This document shows positions 62,016-64,000 of a DNA stretch of 64,000 nucleotides, piece by piece. The first letter of the stretch is position 1. Every line of letters starts with the position of its first letter. The DNA comes from Escherichia whittamii (lineage in GTDB: Bacteria > Pseudomonadota > Gammaproteobacteria > Enterobacterales > Enterobacteriaceae): contig NZ_JACSQI010000011.1 in assembly GCF_014836715.1 (NCBI RefSeq), forward strand, positions 62,001 to 126,000, written 5' to 3'. Position numbers and translations under genes: made by a program. Below the pieces are notes generated by a model. That model was not told where the DNA came from, did no database searches, and was given only the letters and a program-made list of their open reading frames with translations.

Positions 62016-63446
62016 TTAGTACGTATTCGCTTTACGTGCCAACAGCGGAAATATCAACCCCAACCCCACCAGCACAAATGGCGTGGCGATATTCAGCGCT
62101 AGCTGGAAGGTCCACTCTGCAGTGAAGGCTTCCATTTTCGGGAAGATCCCCGTCAAACAGGCAAAAGCAGTAAAGGCAAAACACCAAATACCGACAGTCA
62201 TCGCCAGAGACTTATTACGAATAAAGACATATTCCGGTTTATATTTCTGCGCCAGGCGAACTACTGCAATAAACGCCACGAACACCCACAAATAACGCAG
62301 TGGCATCACTACTGAGTTCAGATTGAGCAGCCATTTGTAGAGATTATTCATGTCACCAATACCCAGTGTTGGCAGCATAATCAAAATCGCCACCAGCGCC
62401 AGTGTCAGTAGATAACCATTAACCGGTGTACCTGAATCATTGGTACGGCACAATCTGGCTGGAATATATTTACTATCCGCATCACCTAATAACACTTTCA
62501 GAGGAGCATCGATGGAGAACACCAGGGCGGCGACTTGTCCCAGGGTATTTGCAATGGCGTAAATCACCATTAGGGTATTACCCATGTTGTAATACTCGCC
62601 AAGCTTCTGAAAAGCGTAATACTGACCGTTAGTCATTAAGTCATCAGGGATATTACGCGAGTCAAACATCATCCCCATCGCTAGTGAGCCCAGAATGGCA
62701 CAAACTGCAACCATCACCGCCAGGCATAGCATCCCTTTTGGAAATTCTTTTCCTGGGTTGCGCGTCTGATTAACATAGGGAGAAATCTTCTCTGCACCGC
62801 CAACCGCGAAAACCAGCATTGAAATAGTGGTAATGTAGGTAAAATCGATATGGGGAATGAACGTTTCCCAGGTAATGTTCGTGGTCGCAATATGCACTTC
62901 AGTAATCGCAGGTGCGGTTACTGCCATCGCTACATACAGAAGCGACATGATAAACATCGCAATCCCTGCCACAGAACCGACGATTTTCAGCGATTTCATA
63001 CCACGTGAAGCGACCCACATAAAGAAGACAAACAGCACCAGCGTTAACCCCTGTAACGCTACGACTGAATATTCTTTGATTAACGAACCGTCGCCTTTCA
63101 TCGCCCAACCGAGCGCAATCAGAATGGCCTGTGGTTTTTGTGCCAGATAGGGTATATGCACCACCCAATAGGTCCACGCGGCAAGATAAGCCAGACCGGG
63201 GCCCATTGTATGTTTAATCCAGGTACTGACTCCACCTTTCCCATCTTTAAAGGTCGACCCCAACTGACCGACAATCAACGCATATGGTGTAAAATAGAGA
63301 GCAAATATAAACAGCCATGAAAAAACAACGACCAACCCCTGGTTGGCATAGTTATTAACAACGTTGCCAAAGCCCCAGACGGTAATAAAAGACATCAGTG
63401 CAATGTTGTACCAGCGCAACTGTTTTTCCTGAACGTTCCCAGCCAT
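62016..63446 (-). CDS. ycaM: APC-family amino acid permease YcaM
   Basis: A 476-residue inner-membrane transporter of the amino acid-polyamine-organocation superfamily, with about 12 membrane helices. The family-typical first-helix glycine-rich segment reads VWGFGNVVNNYANQG, and VFAVGGAEKISPYVNQTRNPGKEFP (two adjoining parts, about 215-240) marks helix 6. The substrate is not known to me; related proteins include glutamate/GABA-type exchangers. The ATG at 63444-63446 has an AAGGA site 7 bp upstream; a start six codons earlier lacks one. It converges on pflA. Confidence 0.92.
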   Translation of the reverse strand: MAGNVQEKQLRWYNIALMSFITVWGFGNVVNNYANQGLVVVFSWLFIFALYFTPYALIVGQLGSTFKDGKGGVSTWIKHTMGPGLAYLAAWTYWVVHIPYLAQKPQAILIALGWAMKGDGSLIKEYSVVALQGLTLVLFVFFMWVASRGMKSLKIVGSVAGIAMFIMSLLYVAMAVTAPAITEVHIATTNITWETFIPHIDFTYITTISMLVFAVGGAEKISPYVNQTRNPGKEFPKGMLCLAVMVAVCAILGSLAMGMMFDSRNIPDDLMTNGQYYAFQKLGEYYNMGNTLMVIYAIANTLGQVAALVFSIDAPLKVLLGDADSKYIPARLCRTNDSGTPVNGYLLTLALVAILIMLPTLGIGDMNNLYKWLLNLNSVVMPLRYLWVFVAFIAVVRLAQKYKPEYVFIRNKSLAMTVGIWCFAFTAFACLTGIFPKMEAFTAEWTFQLALNIATPFVLVGLGLIFPLLARKANTY

Positions 63447-63605
63447 AAATCGATCCTTCGCCATTTTTTAATAGATATCTGTAAAACGAGGGATTATGCG
63501 CGGCTAACAAGAAGTACGAAAATAGCGGAATGCAAAATTACAGCCTGCTGCACAATTTATTTTTCCATAAATGAAATTTGGTAAAAACAAGTTGTATAGA
63601 GGAAA

Positions 63606-63643
63606 CAAAAAAACAGAGTGTGATACAGCATGTTCACACTCTG
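63606..63643 (-). terminator. ycaD terminator
   Basis: The minus-strand stem CAGAGTGTGA / TCACACTCTG encloses ACATGCTGTA and is followed by seven Ts. It lies about 12 bp after the ycaD stop, ahead of ycaM. Confidence 0.88.
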
Positions 63644-63654
63644 CACTAATTCAT

Positions 63655-64000
63655 TTACACATGAGCGACAGGTTTGGGGGTATGACCGGCGTTACGCAGC
63701 AGCATCAACAAGTAGATAAATGACACACTGGCAATCATAATAAATAATAATTTATCGGAAAAATTCTGCATTAGTATGGCGGTAAAAGACGGACCAAGCA
63801 GACTACCGACTGTATAACTCAACAGTAAGGCCTGATTCATCGCCACCAGTTGATGATGTTCAACCTTCTCACAAGCCCAGGCCATCGCTACTGGATACAG
63901 CGTAAAGCCCGCAGCACCGAGAATAAACAATGAAGGCGCCATCGCAGCCTGGCTTAACATTGCAATACTACCAAGAATGACAACAAAAACCTGAACGCGC
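63655..64000 (-). CDS. ycaD: MFS transporter YcaD (3' part, cut by window edge)
   Basis: About 114 C-terminal residues of a protein that is about 382 residues long in E. coli. The frame runs off the right edge of the window without a start. At least three hydrophobic helices are seen ([53 protein letters not shown]), ending HTPKPVAHV. It is a major facilitator superfamily member of unknown substrate. The ATG at 63958-63960 is internal, since coding sequence matching YcaD continues upstream of it. Confidence 0.9.
   Translation of the reverse strand, partial: RVQVFVVILGSIAMLSQAAMAPSLFILGAAGFTLYPVAMAWACEKVEHHQLVAMNQALLLSYTVGSLLGPSFTAILMQNFSDKLLFIMIASVSFIYLLMLLRNAGHTPKPVAHV

Overview
The window is chromosomal backbone from Escherichia: E. 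coli, or a very close sister lineage. Gene order, gene lengths and nearly every protein match the ompA-to-pfl section of the E. coli K-12 map (about 20-22 min), read here in the opposite direction. Amino-acid changes scattered through YcbZ, LdtD, YcaI, PncB and others (compared with K-12 from memory) show it is not K-12. Two blocks that K-12 carries here are absent: the elf/ycb fimbrial operon between pyrD and ssuE, and ycaN-ycaK between pflA and ycaM. I see no insertion sequence, prophage, tRNA, rRNA, CRISPR array or toxin-antitoxin module.

Layout. 1-3.3 kb: matP (Ter macrodomain), ycbZ (Lon-like protease), fabA with its FadR and FabR operators, and the ribosome hibernation gene rmf. 3.5-7 kb: the pqiABC envelope lipid-transport operon. 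7-13 kb: uup, rlmL, ycbX and zapC. 13-19 kb: pyrD, with its nucleotide-sensing leader, diverges from the sulfonate operon ssuEADCB, which is followed by a REP cluster. 19-28 kb: pepN, pncB (NadR box), asnS, the osmoregulated porin ompF and aspC. 28-31 kb: gloC, mepK and ldtD. 31-38.6 kb: the cmoM-mukF-mukE-mukB condensin operon. 38.7-48 kb: elyC, ycbJ, then the leftward run ycaI-msbA-lpxK-ycaQ-ycaR-kdsB for LPS and lipid A. 48-54.5 kb: ihfB, rpsA, cmk, ycaL, aroA and serC. 54.7-64 kb: ycaP, ycaO, the anaerobic formate unit focA-pflB-pflA, ycaM, and the 3' part of ycaD cut by the window edge.

The most striking feature is in mukB. An otherwise intact 1486-codon gene carries a single in-frame amber codon at codon 994 (minus strand, 32841-32843). 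It separates the Walker A half of the ATPase from the half carrying Ser1366 (signature) and Glu1407 (Walker B). Both halves are fully open and well conserved, so this is a very recent nonsense mutation, a suppressed amber, or a base-call error. Other points worth a look are the two absent gene blocks, a six-residue shortening of an OmpF surface loop, a terminator stem duplicated around a REP pair after aspC, and a long palindromic intergenic element upstream of rlmL. I did not find a previously undescribed multi-gene system; the window is mostly well-characterised core genome.
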